Source of the DNA: DASQUK01 sp963813485
GTDB lineage: Bacteria; Actinomycetota; Acidimicrobiia; Acidimicrobiales; VFJN01
Length of the DNA: 64,000 nucleotides
Assembly: GCA_963813485.1 (NCBI GenBank)
Contig: CAWEZE010000011.1
Coordinates: 1-64,000 of the forward strand
Reading direction: 5' to 3'
Part shown: piece after piece, positions 34,906 through 44,520 of the stretch
Layout: every line of letters starts with the position of its first letter
Position numbering within the stretch: position 1 is the first letter of the stretch
Notes under the pieces: model-generated
Databases searched by the model: none
The model's input: only the letters and a program-made list of their open reading frames with translations
Told to the model about the DNA's origin: nothing
Translations under genes and position numbers: made by a program

Positions 34906-35537
34906 TCGCCGAGGACTCCGTGCTCCTGCGCGCCGGCCTCACCCGGCTGCTGGCAGACGCCGGGGAGGAGGTGGTCGCCGCCGTCGACAACGCCGACGAC
35001 CTGCTCACCGTCGTCGAACGTCACCAGCCCGACCTGGCGGTCGTCGACGTGCGCATGCCCCCGACCCACACCGACGACGGCCTCCGCGCTGCACTGCAGA
35101 TCCGGGCACGGTGGCCCGCCATCGCCATCCTCGTCCTGTCGCAGTACGTGGAGGAGACGTACGCCACCGAGCTCCTGGCCGACGACACCAGCGGGCTCGG
35201 CTACCTGCTCAAGGACCGCATCGCCGACGTCGGCGAGTTCCTCGACGGCGTCCGGCGCGTGGGCGCCGGGGGCACGGTGCTCGATCCCGAGGTCGTGGCC
35301 CAGCTCCTGGCCCGGTCGCGCCGGCGGGACCCATTGGACCGCCTGTCGCCTCGCGAGCGCGAGGTGCTCGGGCTCATGGCCGAGGGGCGTTCCAACGCCG
35401 CCATCGCCCGTGAGCTCGTGGTGAGCGACGGCGCCGTCGAGAAGCACGTGAGCAACATCTTCACCAAGTTGGACCTGCCGCCCACCGAGCACGATCACCG
35501 CCGCGTGCTCGCCGTGCTGCGGTGGCTCGAGACCTGA
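34893..35537 (+). CDS. NarL/LuxR-type response regulator (two-component system 2)
   Basis: 214 residues from ATG 34893, which overlaps the corrected kinase stop by 13 bases. Receiver: IVIAEDSVLLRAG, phosphoacceptor in LAVVDVRMPPTHTDDG (the insertion after MPP is typical of this subgroup), VLSQY and YLLKDRI. HTH: LSPREREVLGLMAEGRSNAA and SDGAVEKHVSNIFTKLDL. The DUF4097 gene starts 11 bp after its stop and is a likely target or partner. Confidence 0.92.
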   Translation: MRIVIAEDSVLLRAGLTRLLADAGEEVVAAVDNADDLLTVVERHQPDLAVVDVRMPPTHTDDGLRAALQIRARWPAIAILVLSQYVEETYATELLADDTSGLGYLLKDRIADVGEFLDGVRRVGAGGTVLDPEVVAQLLARSRRRDPLDRLSPREREVLGLMAEGRSNAAIARELVVSDGAVEKHVSNIFTKLDLPPTEHDHRRVLAVLRWLET

Positions 35538-35548
35538 GGGATCCTGCA

Positions 35549-36352
35549 ATGCCCGACACCGTCACCCCCTCGCGGCGTGTCCGCCGGACCTGGCTCATCG
35601 TCGGCAGCCTCGTCACCGTGCCCGTGTTGCTGTACGGCGCGATCGACGTGGCAAGCGCTCTGGCGCACGAGGAGCGCACCGAGGTTGCCAAGTTCGACGC
35701 CGGTGGCCTACAGAGCGTCGACGTCGACAACGCGGCGGGGTCGGTCCGCATCGTCGGTGTCGAGGACACCGACACGGTCACGGTGACCGCTCGCATCAGC
35801 GATGGCTTGCGGGCGACGGGACACGACGTACGGCGCGAGGGTGACCGGCTCGTCGTCGAGGGCACGTGCCCGACGTTCCTGTCGGACTGGTGCAGTGTGC
35901 GCTACACGATCGAGGTCCCGTCGGATCTCGCGGTCACCGCCGAGACGGACAGCGGCCGGGTCACCGTCACCGACATCGCCGGCGACGTCGAGGCGTCGTC
36001 CGACGATGGCCGGATCGAGCTGGCCCGGATCGAGGGGAACGTCGTGCTCCACAGCGACAACGGCTCGGTGACCGCCACCGGGATCCGGCGAGCCTCACGC
36101 GCGGAGGCGACATCCGAAAACGGTCGCGTGCGCCTCGAGTTCCTCGACCCGCCCGACGACGTGGTGGCCACCTCGGACAACGGCTCGGTGGACGTCGTGA
36201 TCCCCGACGCCGGCGCCATCGCCTACAGGGTCGACGCAGACAGTGACAACGGCACCGTGTCGTTCCCGGTCCGCACGGACCCCGACGGCGACCGCACGAT
36301 CACCGCGACATCCGACAACGGCGACGTGACGATCAGCTACGCCTTGGACTGA
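35549..36352 (+). CDS. DUF4097-type beta-repeat protein with N-terminal membrane anchor
   Basis: 267 residues. One N-terminal hydrophobic segment (TWLIVGSLVTVPVLLYGAI) is a signal anchor. The rest is a parallel beta-repeat: VDVDNAAGSVRIVGVEDTDT, ETDSGRVTVTDIAGDVEASS, HSDNGSVTATGI, TSENGRVRLEFL, ATSDNGSVDVVI and DSDNGTVSFPV, the DUF4097 'S/T-x-N-G' ladder. Such proteins are exposed outside the membrane; role unknown. It is the third gene of the second two-component operon and overlaps the convergent wall hydrolase by 16 bp. Confidence 0.87.
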   Translation: MPDTVTPSRRVRRTWLIVGSLVTVPVLLYGAIDVASALAHEERTEVAKFDAGGLQSVDVDNAAGSVRIVGVEDTDTVTVTARISDGLRATGHDVRREGDRLVVEGTCPTFLSDWCSVRYTIEVPSDLAVTAETDSGRVTVTDIAGDVEASSDDGRIELARIEGNVVLHSDNGSVTATGIRRASRAEATSENGRVRLEFLDPPDDVVATSDNGSVDVVIPDAGAIAYRVDADSDNGTVSFPVRTDPDGDRTITATSDNGDVTISYALD

Positions 36353-38733
36353 TGGAGCCGGCCGCGCCGCCGGCCCATGGTCAGCCGCCGGCCGACGACG
36401 ACGTCGAGGAGTCCGTCGAGCCCGTGCGAGCCCGTCGACGACGGCGGCGCCGTCGAGGTGGGCGCAGTGGTGGTCGTGGTCGTCGGGCACGGGTTGGGTG
36501 TCGTGGTGGTGGTGCTCGTCGTGGTCGTGCCGCTGGTGCTCGTCGTATTGGGATCGCACGGCACCGTCGTGGTCGTCGTCGACGTCGTGGGGGCCGTCGT
36601 GGTCGTGGATGGCGCCGTCGTCGTGGTCGTGGACGGGCGCGTCGTCGTGGTCGTGCTACCCGGTGTTGCCGGCCGTGTGGTGGGCGTCGTGGTGGCTGGG
36701 GGCGAGGTCGGCCTGGTTGTGGTGGGTGGCCTTGTCGGTCCGATCGTGGTCCGGTCGCCGGCGCGGCGCGGCACCGCAGTGCCACCCGCAGCCACGCCGC
36801 CGGTGTCGGGGGCATCGGTCGAGACCTGGCCTCCAGTCGAGGATCCACCGGCCCCCGAGCCGAGGATGCTGGCCCATGCCAACAGCTGCGAGGTGACGGA
36901 CCGTTCGCAGTTCACGTCCCGGGAGAGCTCGCCGCCGCTGAACCACTTGAGGGCCCGTATGAAGTCTCCGCAGCGTTCGGTGTCCTCACGCACGCTGGGC
37001 CGGAACCCGACGGCGATGTTGACCGCGGCCATGTCATAGCGGTCGGCGGCGTGGTTGATGTCGCGGGCCACGGTCCAGTACCAGGCGGCGACCTGGGCGC
37101 TGGTCGTGGAGGTGGCGGCGAGGTCGGGTTTGGCTTCCAGGTCCAAGCCGAGATCGGCTCCCGCGGCGCGGTAGTTGAAGTCGCCGGTCAGCTGGATGAA
37201 GCCGCGGCCTCGGTACGTGGAGGGATTGCTCGCCTCGACGGCGTCGGCCCGGAAGTCGCTCTCGTTGTGGATGGTCGCCAGGAACGCGGCCTTGCGGGCG
37301 GGGGTGGTGGCCCCTGCCCGGAGCATGGCTTCGTTCAGAGCCGGCAGTTGGGCTTCGACGGCGGCCTCGTCGGCGAAGGGGCCGAAGATGGCGTCCAGGT
37401 CGTCGAGCGTGACGAGGTCGAGCCCGTTCCAGTCGCCCACCAACGGCAACAGGTCGGCCGCGGGCTGTGCGTCGGTCTCCACGGTGGTGGCCCTTCGGGT
37501 GGGCATCGCCGGGTCGGGGCCTGCGAGCTCGAACGTGGCCGTCGCCCGCTGGTAGATGCCGACGGTGTCGCGGCCATCGCCGTCCCAGTCGCCGACCACC
37601 GGCACCTCGGCAGCCCGGGGGGTGCCGAAGGCGACGGGGGGAAGGTCGCCGCCGGACTCGTTGCGCAGGCGGAACTGGCCGTCTCCGGCCCGGTAGAGGC
37701 CGAAGCTGTCGCGGCCATCACCGTCCCAGTCACCCACGACCGGCAACACGTCGTCGGCACCGGGCAACCCGAATCGGACGCCCGGCAACGTCCTGCCCAC
37801 GTCGTCGCGCACCACGAACGTGGCGTCGGACCGCCGGTACAGCCCGACGCTGTCGCGCCCGTCGCCGTTCCAGTCGCCAGCCACCGCCACCACGTCCGTG
37901 TCGCCGGGAGTACCGAACCGGACCGATGCCGACGTCTTGCCGGCCTCGTCCCGCAGCCGGAAGGTGGCGTCGAGGCGCCGGTAGATGCCGACGGTGTCGG
38001 TCCCGTCGCCGTTCCAGTCGCCCGCCACCGGCAGCGTGCCACCCTCAGGAGCGTGGCCGTATCCAAACGCCGGCAGCGCCGAGCCACCCTCGATCCGCAG
38101 CTCGGTGCTGGCCCGGGACCGCCGGTACAGGCCCACCGCGTCCGCGCCGCCACCGACCTGGCCCGGTGTCCAGCGGCTTATCAACCCGAACGGGTCCACC
38201 GTGCAGGGCTCACTGCTCGACAGCTCGCCGCACCGGTTGATCTGGAAGTGGATGTGCGACGGCGTCGTCCGCGCATTTCCCGTGTGGCCCACCCGACCGA
38301 TCAGCTGGCCCCGTCCCACCCGCTGCCCGGCGGTCACATAGTTGGCCGAGTTGTGGGCGTACCAGTAGGCCACCCCCGAATCACCCAGCAGCCAGATGCT
38401 CAGGCCGCCGTTGCTGTCGTCGGTGCCGTCGACCTTGGCGATGACGCCCGGCTCGACGGCAACGATCGGCGAGCCCTCGGGGGCGAAGATGTCGTTGCCC
38501 TTGTGCTTGCGCCGGCAGCCGTCCCGGCAGGCATGCCAGTCGTCGGAGAACGACGCCTCGTACGGCGCCGGCACCGGGAACGAATTGATCGGCGGGACCA
38601 CGGCCAGCTCGGGTGCAGGCTCCGGGTCCGGGGGTGCCGCCCCCGCCTGCAGGGGCAGCAGTGACGCACCCAGGCCGGTGAGGACCAGGGCAGTGACGAA
38701 CGCCCGCGCGGTCACCCTCGACGCCGACTGCAC
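36337..38733 (-). CDS. Secreted cell-wall hydrolase: M23 domain, GDWNGDG repeats, GH19-type domain, Thr-rich tail
   Basis: 798 residues with a Sec signal peptide (~1-32, AFVTALVLTGLGASLLPLQA). Residues ~60-170 are an M23/LytM domain: HKGND (77-81) and HIH (160-162) supply zinc ligands. Residues ~195-425 hold about four 48-residue repeats (VAGDWNGDGTDTVGIYRR and relatives) plus a degenerate fifth, a VCBS/FG-GAP-like blade with Asp-rich loops that may bind calcium. Residues ~430-640 are GH19 chitinase/lysozyme-like: FLATIHNESDF with a candidate catalytic Glu and YRGRGFIQLTGDFNYRAAG. A Thr/Pro/Ser-rich stretch of ~100 residues and a basic end close the protein. It should cut both peptide and glycan bonds of peptidoglycan or chitin outside the cell. 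The 3' end overlaps the DUF4097 gene. Confidence 0.9.
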   Translation of the reverse strand: MQSASRVTARAFVTALVLTGLGASLLPLQAGAAPPDPEPAPELAVVPPINSFPVPAPYEASFSDDWHACRDGCRRKHKGNDIFAPEGSPIVAVEPGVIAKVDGTDDSNGGLSIWLLGDSGVAYWYAHNSANYVTAGQRVGRGQLIGRVGHTGNARTTPSHIHFQINRCGELSSSEPCTVDPFGLISRWTPGQVGGGADAVGLYRRSRASTELRIEGGSALPAFGYGHAPEGGTLPVAGDWNGDGTDTVGIYRRLDATFRLRDEAGKTSASVRFGTPGDTDVVAVAGDWNGDGRDSVGLYRRSDATFVVRDDVGRTLPGVRFGLPGADDVLPVVGDWDGDGRDSFGLYRAGDGQFRLRNESGGDLPPVAFGTPRAAEVPVVGDWDGDGRDTVGIYQRATATFELAGPDPAMPTRRATTVETDAQPAADLLPLVGDWNGLDLVTLDDLDAIFGPFADEAAVEAQLPALNEAMLRAGATTPARKAAFLATIHNESDFRADAVEASNPSTYRGRGFIQLTGDFNYRAAGADLGLDLEAKPDLAATSTTSAQVAAWYWTVARDINHAADRYDMAAVNIAVGFRPSVREDTERCGDFIRALKWFSGGELSRDVNCERSVTSQLLAWASILGSGAGGSSTGGQVSTDAPDTGGVAAGGTAVPRRAGDRTTIGPTRPPTTTRPTSPPATTTPTTRPATPGSTTTTTRPSTTTTTAPSTTTTAPTTSTTTTTVPCDPNTTSTSGTTTTSTTTTTPNPCPTTTTTTAPTSTAPPSSTGSHGLDGLLDVVVGRRLTMGRRRGRLHQSKA

Positions 38734-38952
38734 GCCAAGCAGGCTAGGCCAGCGGGGCGCACGGATGAAGGGCGCCGCCGCCAGCGGTCGGGCGAAGGCT
38801 TGTCGACGCCCGTGAACGCCCCGTGAACGCCGGCGTCCGTCGACGGTTCGGGACGGCGGTGCCGTCGACCCGTGCCATCCGACGGCACGGGCCCGGCGGC
38901 GGCGTCACGCCCTGGGGATGAGCCCGCGACCGGCCCCGGAGGACACCGAACG

Positions 38953-39348
38953 ATGACCGAACTGCATCCCAACGTCACGACCTACCTGCACGCAATCGAC
39001 GCCTTCAACCGGGACGACCTCGCCGCCGTCCACGACCTCGTGCGCAGCGACGTCGTGTACCGGATCCCCGGCCGCAGCCGGGTCGCCGGCGAGTTCCGTG
39101 GCATCGACGGCTTCGCCGAGATCCTGCGCCGGTTGCGGGACGAGTCCGGCGGGACAATCGCGCTCGAGCCCGTGACGGTGCTCGCCGACGACCAGAACCT
39201 CATCGCCCGCTGCCGCGTGACCGCGGACCGGGACGGGCGGCGCCTTGACACCGAGAACTGCTACGCGTTCCGCTTCGTCGACGGCAAGCTGGCCGACGGC
39301 ATCGTGTTCGTCTCCGATCCCCATCATGTCGACGAGTTCTGGTCCTGA
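38953..39348 (+). CDS. SnoaL/NTF2-like protein
   Basis: 131 residues from ATG 38953 with GGAGG about ten bases upstream. TYLHAIDAFNRDDLAAVHDL, VYRIPGRSRVAGEFRGIDGF and NCYAFRFVDGKLADGIVFVS follow the NTF2/SnoaL-like cone fold seen in many small isomerases or cyclases of unknown substrate. It is transcribed away from the wall hydrolase and converges on the methyltransferase remnant, overlapping it by 25 bp. Confidence 0.8.
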   Translation: MTELHPNVTTYLHAIDAFNRDDLAAVHDLVRSDVVYRIPGRSRVAGEFRGIDGFAEILRRLRDESGGTIALEPVTVLADDQNLIARCRVTADRDGRRLDTENCYAFRFVDGKLADGIVFVSDPHHVDEFWS

Positions 39349-39455
39349 CGGCTCCGCGCCACGCGCTCGAAGATCGTGGGGACGAGCAGCTGCTCGTAGG
39401 CGTCGGCGCTGGAGCCCGTGAGCTGCCAGCCGTGCTCGAGGTCGCGCGCGGTCAC
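39324..39455 (-). pseudogene. N-terminal remnant of a SAM-dependent methyltransferase
   Basis: From GTG 39455 the frame gives TARDLEHGWQLTGSSADAYE and QLLVPTIFERVA, a conserved start of class I methyltransferases of this type, and then stops after ~43 residues inside the convergent SnoaL-like gene. The SAM-binding motif is missing. The GTG overlaps the TGA of the flavin monooxygenase (GTGA), so the full gene was once translationally coupled to it. The SnoaL-like gene appears to have replaced its body. Confidence 0.6.
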
Positions 39456-40709
39456 GGCTGCCGGCCCGCGATGTGCTCGACGATGTGGGCGGCGTCGGCG
39501 CCGACACCCGCGAACACTGCGGATGGCTGGGAGTGGAGCCAGGGCAGGCCCACCGCGTACAGGCCGGGGTGGGTGGTGACTCCCCGGGTGTGGCGGGGGT
39601 AGCCCCACTCGTCCAGCACCGGAAGGTCGACCCAGCCGAAGTCGAGGCGGTACCCCGTGGCCCAGACGACGGCGCCGATGCCGGTTGCGTCGAGGTCGAG
39701 CTCGGTCGACGTGGCCGGCGTGAAGTCATCGGGCGCAGGCCGGTCGTCGGGTGGCGCACCGATGCCGGCTGCGGCGTCGTAGGCGTCGAACAGCGGGCGG
39801 AAGCGCTCGTCGAACCCGCGGTCGGCGAAGGCCAGCCGGTCGGCAAGGTCGTCGCTGAACCGCACGGTGGTGCCGTCCGCCGCCTCGAGCCGTCCGTACA
39901 GCCGCATGCCGCGGCGGGCGAACTCGCGCAGGTCGATGTCGTGACCCCCGTCCTTGCCCGACACCTGGGGTTGGCAGGCGAAGCGCGCCGCGGGAGACGG
40001 CAGGTCGTCGACCGTCGGGACGGGGATCCCGTGATCGGCGCCGTGCTGGAAGACCCGGACCAGCCACCAAGCGACGTCGCGGCCCCGGTAGCGGCGCGGC
40101 GCCCGGGGACACATCGACACCGCGATGTGCACCTCGCCGGCCTGCCTGGTGCAGCTCCTCCGCGATCTGCACGCCCGACTGGCCGGAGCCCACGACCAGC
40201 ACGGCCCCGTCGGCTAGCTGGTCGGGTCGGCGGTAGTCGTGCGAGTGCAGCTGCTGGATGGATCCCGCCAGTCCCTGGGATGCGGCGGGAACCTTGGGCT
40301 GCGGGTAGGGCCCGGTCGCCAGCACGACGTTCCGGGCCCGGAAGGTGGTGGCGTTGGTCTGCGCCTCCAGATGGCCGTTCGAGGCCGAAAGGCGATTGAC
40401 GCCGGAGCCCAGGCGCACCGGCGCGTCCACCGTGCCGGCGTAGCGCCGCATGTGCGCGACCACATCGTCACGGGCCATGAACCCGTCGGGGTCGGACCCG
40501 TCATAGGGCATGCCGGGCAGCAGCAGGGTGAAGTTGGGTGCCACCAGGCAGAAGCTGTCCCACCTGTCCAGCCAGGCACCGCCCAGCTCGTCGCGGCAGT
40601 CCACGACGACATGCTCGACGCCCGACTCCGTCAGCCAGTAGCTCGTGGCCAGGCCGGCCTGGCCCGCCCCGATCACGAGGGTGTCGATGCTCTCGAAGTT
40701 CTCGGCCAT
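39452..40709 (-). CDS. Flavin-containing monooxygenase (FMO/CzcO type), single frameshift
   Basis: Start ATG 40709. The N-terminal FAD motif is LVIGAGQAGLATSYWLTESG and the NADP motif VLVVGSGQSGVQIAEELHQA; GGAWLDRWDSFCLVAPNF is typical of this class. Near 40138-40142 one extra base breaks the frame; the right continuation begins EVHIAVSMCPRAPRRYRGRD and includes GAVVWATGYRLDFGWVDLP and ends at TGA 39452. Restored length is about 418 residues. Such enzymes oxygenate amines, ketones or sulfides. It is alone on its strand apart from the methyltransferase remnant. Confidence 0.82.
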
Positions 40710-40963
40710 ACCGGCAACGCGTGACGCGCCGTGCCACAGAACGGCACAGGTGGAGGCGGCGCCAACGTCGGGGTGGGGCTACCCCCACCGGGAAGACGCC
40801 GGGGCGCTCCATTCACGCTCCGAGGGTCCGTCCGTACCGTCGGGAGCATGAGCGAGCGCCCCGAAGGGCGAGAGAGCGAGCCCGGCCCGAGCGGCCGTGG
40901 GAGCGGACAAGCAAAGCGTCGGAGCCCGAGCGGCCCGCTGCGAAGCAGCAAGAGCGGAGAACA

Positions 40964-41829
40964 ATGACTGCGAGCGACGTGATGACCACTACGACGGCCG
41001 GGTTGGGCGCGTCCCCCGCTCCCATCGCGGTCCGGGCCGAAGAGGCGGTGAAGGTGTACGGCAAGGGCGCCACCGCGGTGCGCGCTCTGGACGCCGTGAG
41101 CCTGGCCCTACCCGCCGGGCGCTTCACCGCCATCATGGGACCCTCGGGGTCGGGCAAGTCGACCCTCATGCACTGCCTGGCGGGGCTCGACACACTCACG
41201 TCGGGCCGGGCGTTCATCGGCGAGGTGGACCTCGGCCGGCTCCCGGAGAAGGAGCTGACCCGGCTCCGGCGCGACCACGTCGGCTTCGTGTTCCAGGCGT
41301 TCAACCTGCTCCCGATGCTGAGCGCAGGGGAGAACATCACCCTGCCGCTCGACCTGGCCGGAAGGAAGAGTCGGACAAGCGCTGGGTCCGCAGCATCGTC
41401 GACACCGTCGGGCTCGGCGACCGGCTCGAGCACCGTCCGGCCGAGCTGTCGGGCGGCCAGCAGCAGCGGGTGGCCGTGGCCCGAGCACTGGCTAGCCGGC
41501 CCTCAGTGATCTTCGCCGACGAGCCCACCGGCAACCTCGACTCCCGGAGCGGCGGCGAGATCCTCGCGTTCCTGCGCCGGGCCGTCGACGAGCTCGGCCA
41601 GACCATCGTCATGGTCACCCACGACCCGGTGGCGGCGGCCTACGCCGACGCCGTCGTGTTCCTCGCCGACGGTCGCGTCGTCGACCAGATGCCGGCCCCC
41701 ACCGCCGAGCGCGTGCTCGAGCGCCTGCAGGGTCTCGCCCTCCGGCGAGACCCGGGCCCGAGCGGCCGGCCACGTCAGGGTGACGAGCGACACGCAAGAG
41801 CGGGAAACACATCGGCGTTCGGGAGCTGA
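40964..41829 (+). CDS. ABC transporter ATP-binding protein, MacB/LolD type, copy 2, frameshifted
   Basis: From ATG 40964. Walker A MGPSGSGKST and the Q-loop region FVFQAFNLLPMLS lie in the first frame. A base is missing near 41361-41371 (GGAAGGAAGAG); the second frame then carries DKRWVRSIVDTVGLGDRLEH, LSGGQQQRVAVARALASRP, Walker B VIFADEPTGN and VTHDPVA. Restored length is about 288 residues, with a basic C-terminal extension. It overlaps nothing upstream; the 254-bp region before it holds GAGCGAG-rich sequence and no clear gene. The permease starts five bases after its stop. Confidence 0.87.
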
Positions 41830-41834
41830 TCGTC

Positions 41835-44375
41835 ATGTGGAGGACGACAATCAAGAGCATCGGTGCCCACAAGCGGCGCCTGCTCGCCACCAGCTCGGCC
41901 GTCGTGCTGGGCGTGGCGTTCCTGTCGGGCACCCTCGTGCTCGGCGACACGATGGAGACCGGCTTCGGCGACATGTACAGCGAGGCCAACGCCGGCACCG
42001 ACGCGGTGGTGCGCAGCAGTACCGAGGTCGGTGACGACGACATCAGCGAACGTGGCCTGCTCGACGCCTCGGTCGTCGACGACGTCGCCGCGGTCGACGG
42101 CGTCGCCACGGCCGTACCCGAGGTCTCCGGGATCGGCCAGATCGTGGGATCCGACGGCGATCCGCTCGGGGGCAACGGCCCTCCCACCCAGGCCGGAAAC
42201 TGGATCGCGGATCCCGAGATCAACCCCTGGCAGATCGCCGACGGCCGCGCTCCCGAGGGGCCCGGCGAGGTGGTCATCGACAGGGCCTCGGCCGACAAGG
42301 GCGATCTTGAGGTCGGTGACGCCACCGCCATCCGCACCCCTGAGCCCGTCGGGGTGACCGTGGTCGGCGTCGCGACCTTCGGTGACGCCGACAGCGCCGG
42401 CCCGCAGACCTACGCGGCCTTCACCACCGAGTTCGCCCAGCAGGTCCTGCTGCCCGAGCAGGGTCGGATCTCCGACGTCCTGGTGGTGGCCGACGAGGGC
42501 GTGAGCCAGCAGGAGCTGGTCGACCGGCTGGGGCCGGCCCTGCCCGACGGGACCGAGGCCCTCACGGGGGCCGCGCTCACCGACGAGCAGCAGTCCGAGC
42601 TCCAGGGCGACTTCCTCGGGTTCTTCAAGGCGTTCCTGCTGGTGTTCGCCGGGATCGCCCTGGTGGTCGCCACGTTCAGCATCTACAACACGTTCTCGAT
42701 CCTGGTGGCCCAGCGCACCCGGGAGTCGGCCCTGCTGCGGGCCCTGGGAGCGTCGCGCCGCCAGGTTCTGGCCTCCACGGTGGTCGAGGCGCTGATGGTG
42801 GGCGTCGTGGCGTCGGCCATCGGCGTGGCCGCCGGCGTGGGCCTCGCCGCCGGCCTGAGCGCGCTCAGCGAGTCGGCGGGCTTGGCCGTGGCCGGAACCG
42901 CCCTGGTGGTGGAGACGTCCGCACTGGTGCTGGCCGCCGTCGTCGGCGTGGTGGTCACGCTGGTCGCCAGCGTCGGCCCGGCCGTCAAGGCCTCCCGCGT
43001 CGCGCCCCTGGCCGCGCTGCGAGACGTCGCCGTCGACCGGTCCGGCGCCTCGTGGGTGCGCGGCCTGCTGGGCGTGGTGGTCGCCGGCGTCGGCATCGCC
43101 GCCACGGTCGGCGGCACCGCGGGCGACGGCTCGCTGCCCATGACCGGCGTGGGTGCGCTCCTGGTGGTGGTCGGGTTCGTGCTTCTCGGCCCCGTGGTGG
43201 CTCGCCCCGTCGCGGGTGCCGTGGGCGGGCCACTGACCCTCCGGCGGGGGATGAGCGGCACGCTGGCGCGGCGCAACGCCATGCGCAACCCCCGCCGCAC
43301 CGCCGGCACGGCGTCGGCGCTGATGGTCGGCGTCGCGGTCGTAACGCTGTTCACCGTGGTGGCGGCGTCCGTCAAGCAGTCGATCGACGACACCGTGTCG
43401 GAGCAGTTCGCCGGCGACCTGGTCATCGCGCAGACGGACTTCAGCGGCGCCGGGCTCACCCCTGAGCTGGAGCCCGCCGTCGGCCGCCTCCCCGAGGTCG
43501 ACGCGGCCACGGGGCTGGGCAACGCCCCGATGGTGATCGACGGCGACGACGACGTCGCCACCCTCATCGAACCGACGTCGTTCGGGCGGATCCTCGACCT
43601 TGACGTCACGCATGGCTCCATCGACGAGCTGGGCGACCGGCAGGTGGCGCTGTACACCGACTACGCCTCGGACAACGGCCTCGCCCTCGGCGACCCGGTG
43701 CCCGTGTCGTACTCGGACGGGACCAGTGACGAGCTCACGGTCGGGGCGGTCTTCGGCAACGACGAGCTGGTTGGCAACGTCGTGCTCCCGAAGGCGGCGT
43801 ATGCACCACACGCGGCCACCCGGGCGAGCGACGTCGCACTGCTCATCGACTTGGCCGACGGCGTCTCGACCACCGACGGTGAGGCGGCCATCCAGCCGGT
43901 CGCGGACCGGTTCGGGGCGCCCGATGTGCAGGACCGCCAGGAGTACGTCGACTCGGTTGCCGGCCAGATCGACCAGCTGCTCACCATCATCTACGTGCTG
44001 CTGGTCATGGCCATCGTGATCGCCCTCATGGGCATCGCCAACACGCTGTCGCTGTCGATCCACGAGCGCACCCGAGAGCTGGGACTGCTCCGGGCGGTGG
44101 GTCAGAGCCGGCGGCAGCTGCGCCGGATGGTGCGCGGCGAGGCGCTGGTGGTGGCCCTGTTCGGCACAGTCGGCGGGCTCGGCCTGGGGACCTTCCTGGG
44201 CTGGGCGATGGTGAAGACGATCGAGGCCGCCGAGGGGCTCGGGGCATTCGCGGTCCCGACCGGCCAGCTCGGCGTGGTCGTGGCGCTCGGCGCCATCGTC
44301 GGGGTGGTCGCGGCGGTCCGCCCCGCACGCCGGGCGGCCAAGCTCGACGTCCTCCAGGCGATCGCAACGGACTAG
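41835..44375 (+). CDS. ABC transporter permease, FtsX/MacB-type, copy 2
   Basis: 846 residues, a close paralogue of the permease at 27807-30350 along its whole length, including LLATSSAVVLGVAFLSGTLV, FAGIALVVATFSIYNTFSI, LARRNAMRNPRRTAGTASAL and VIALMGIANTLSLSIHERTR. Layout and likely role are the same: export or substrate removal driven by the ATPase five bases upstream. The two modules are in opposite orientation about 11 kb apart, so they are an ancient duplication rather than a recent one, as the sequences differ throughout. Confidence 0.93.
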   Translation: MWRTTIKSIGAHKRRLLATSSAVVLGVAFLSGTLVLGDTMETGFGDMYSEANAGTDAVVRSSTEVGDDDISERGLLDASVVDDVAAVDGVATAVPEVSGIGQIVGSDGDPLGGNGPPTQAGNWIADPEINPWQIADGRAPEGPGEVVIDRASADKGDLEVGDATAIRTPEPVGVTVVGVATFGDADSAGPQTYAAFTTEFAQQVLLPEQGRISDVLVVADEGVSQQELVDRLGPALPDGTEALTGAALTDEQQSELQGDFLGFFKAFLLVFAGIALVVATFSIYNTFSILVAQRTRESALLRALGASRRQVLASTVVEALMVGVVASAIGVAAGVGLAAGLSALSESAGLAVAGTALVVETSALVLAAVVGVVVTLVASVGPAVKASRVAPLAALRDVAVDRSGASWVRGLLGVVVAGVGIAATVGGTAGDGSLPMTGVGALLVVVGFVLLGPVVARPVAGAVGGPLTLRRGMSGTLARRNAMRNPRRTAGTASALMVGVAVVTLFTVVAASVKQSIDDTVSEQFAGDLVIAQTDFSGAGLTPELEPAVGRLPEVDAATGLGNAPMVIDGDDDVATLIEPTSFGRILDLDVTHGSIDELGDRQVALYTDYASDNGLALGDPVPVSYSDGTSDELTVGAVFGNDELVGNVVLPKAAYAPHAATRASDVALLIDLADGVSTTDGEAAIQPVADRFGAPDVQDRQEYVDSVAGQIDQLLTIIYVLLVMAIVIALMGIANTLSLSIHERTRELGLLRAVGQSRRQLRRMVRGEALVVALFGTVGGLGLGTFLGWAMVKTIEAAEGLGAFAVPTGQLGVVVALGAIVGVVAAVRPARRAAKLDVLQAIATD

Positions 44376-44520
44376 CGAGCAATCGCCTGGTCGGCTCGGC
44401 TGGCTCTCCCCCACCCGCCACCGGGCCCCGGAGCACCTCTTCCCCAGGGGGCTCCGGCGCGTCCGGCCTGCGGGCTCCGAGCGGGTTGCGGCGAGTTGCG
44501 GGCGGCGCGTTGTCCCGCCG

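Noticed and set aside
33588..35537. A single 649-residue histidine kinase-response regulator fusion
   Set aside because: The kinase HATPase C-terminus continues correctly in another frame to a stop at 34905, and the regulator has its own ATG at 34893, so the fusion is created by one extra base.
36377..36900. Repeat array resembling a CRISPR or satellite
   Set aside because: The periodic sequence encodes the Thr-rich tail of the exported hydrolase; it has no spacer-repeat structure.
40848..40967. A 39-residue ORF before the second ABC ATPase
   Set aside because: Made of GAGCGAG-type low-complexity sequence, no homology recognised, and it overlaps the ATPase start; similar GCGCTTCGCTC-type stretches occur in other intergenic spots.
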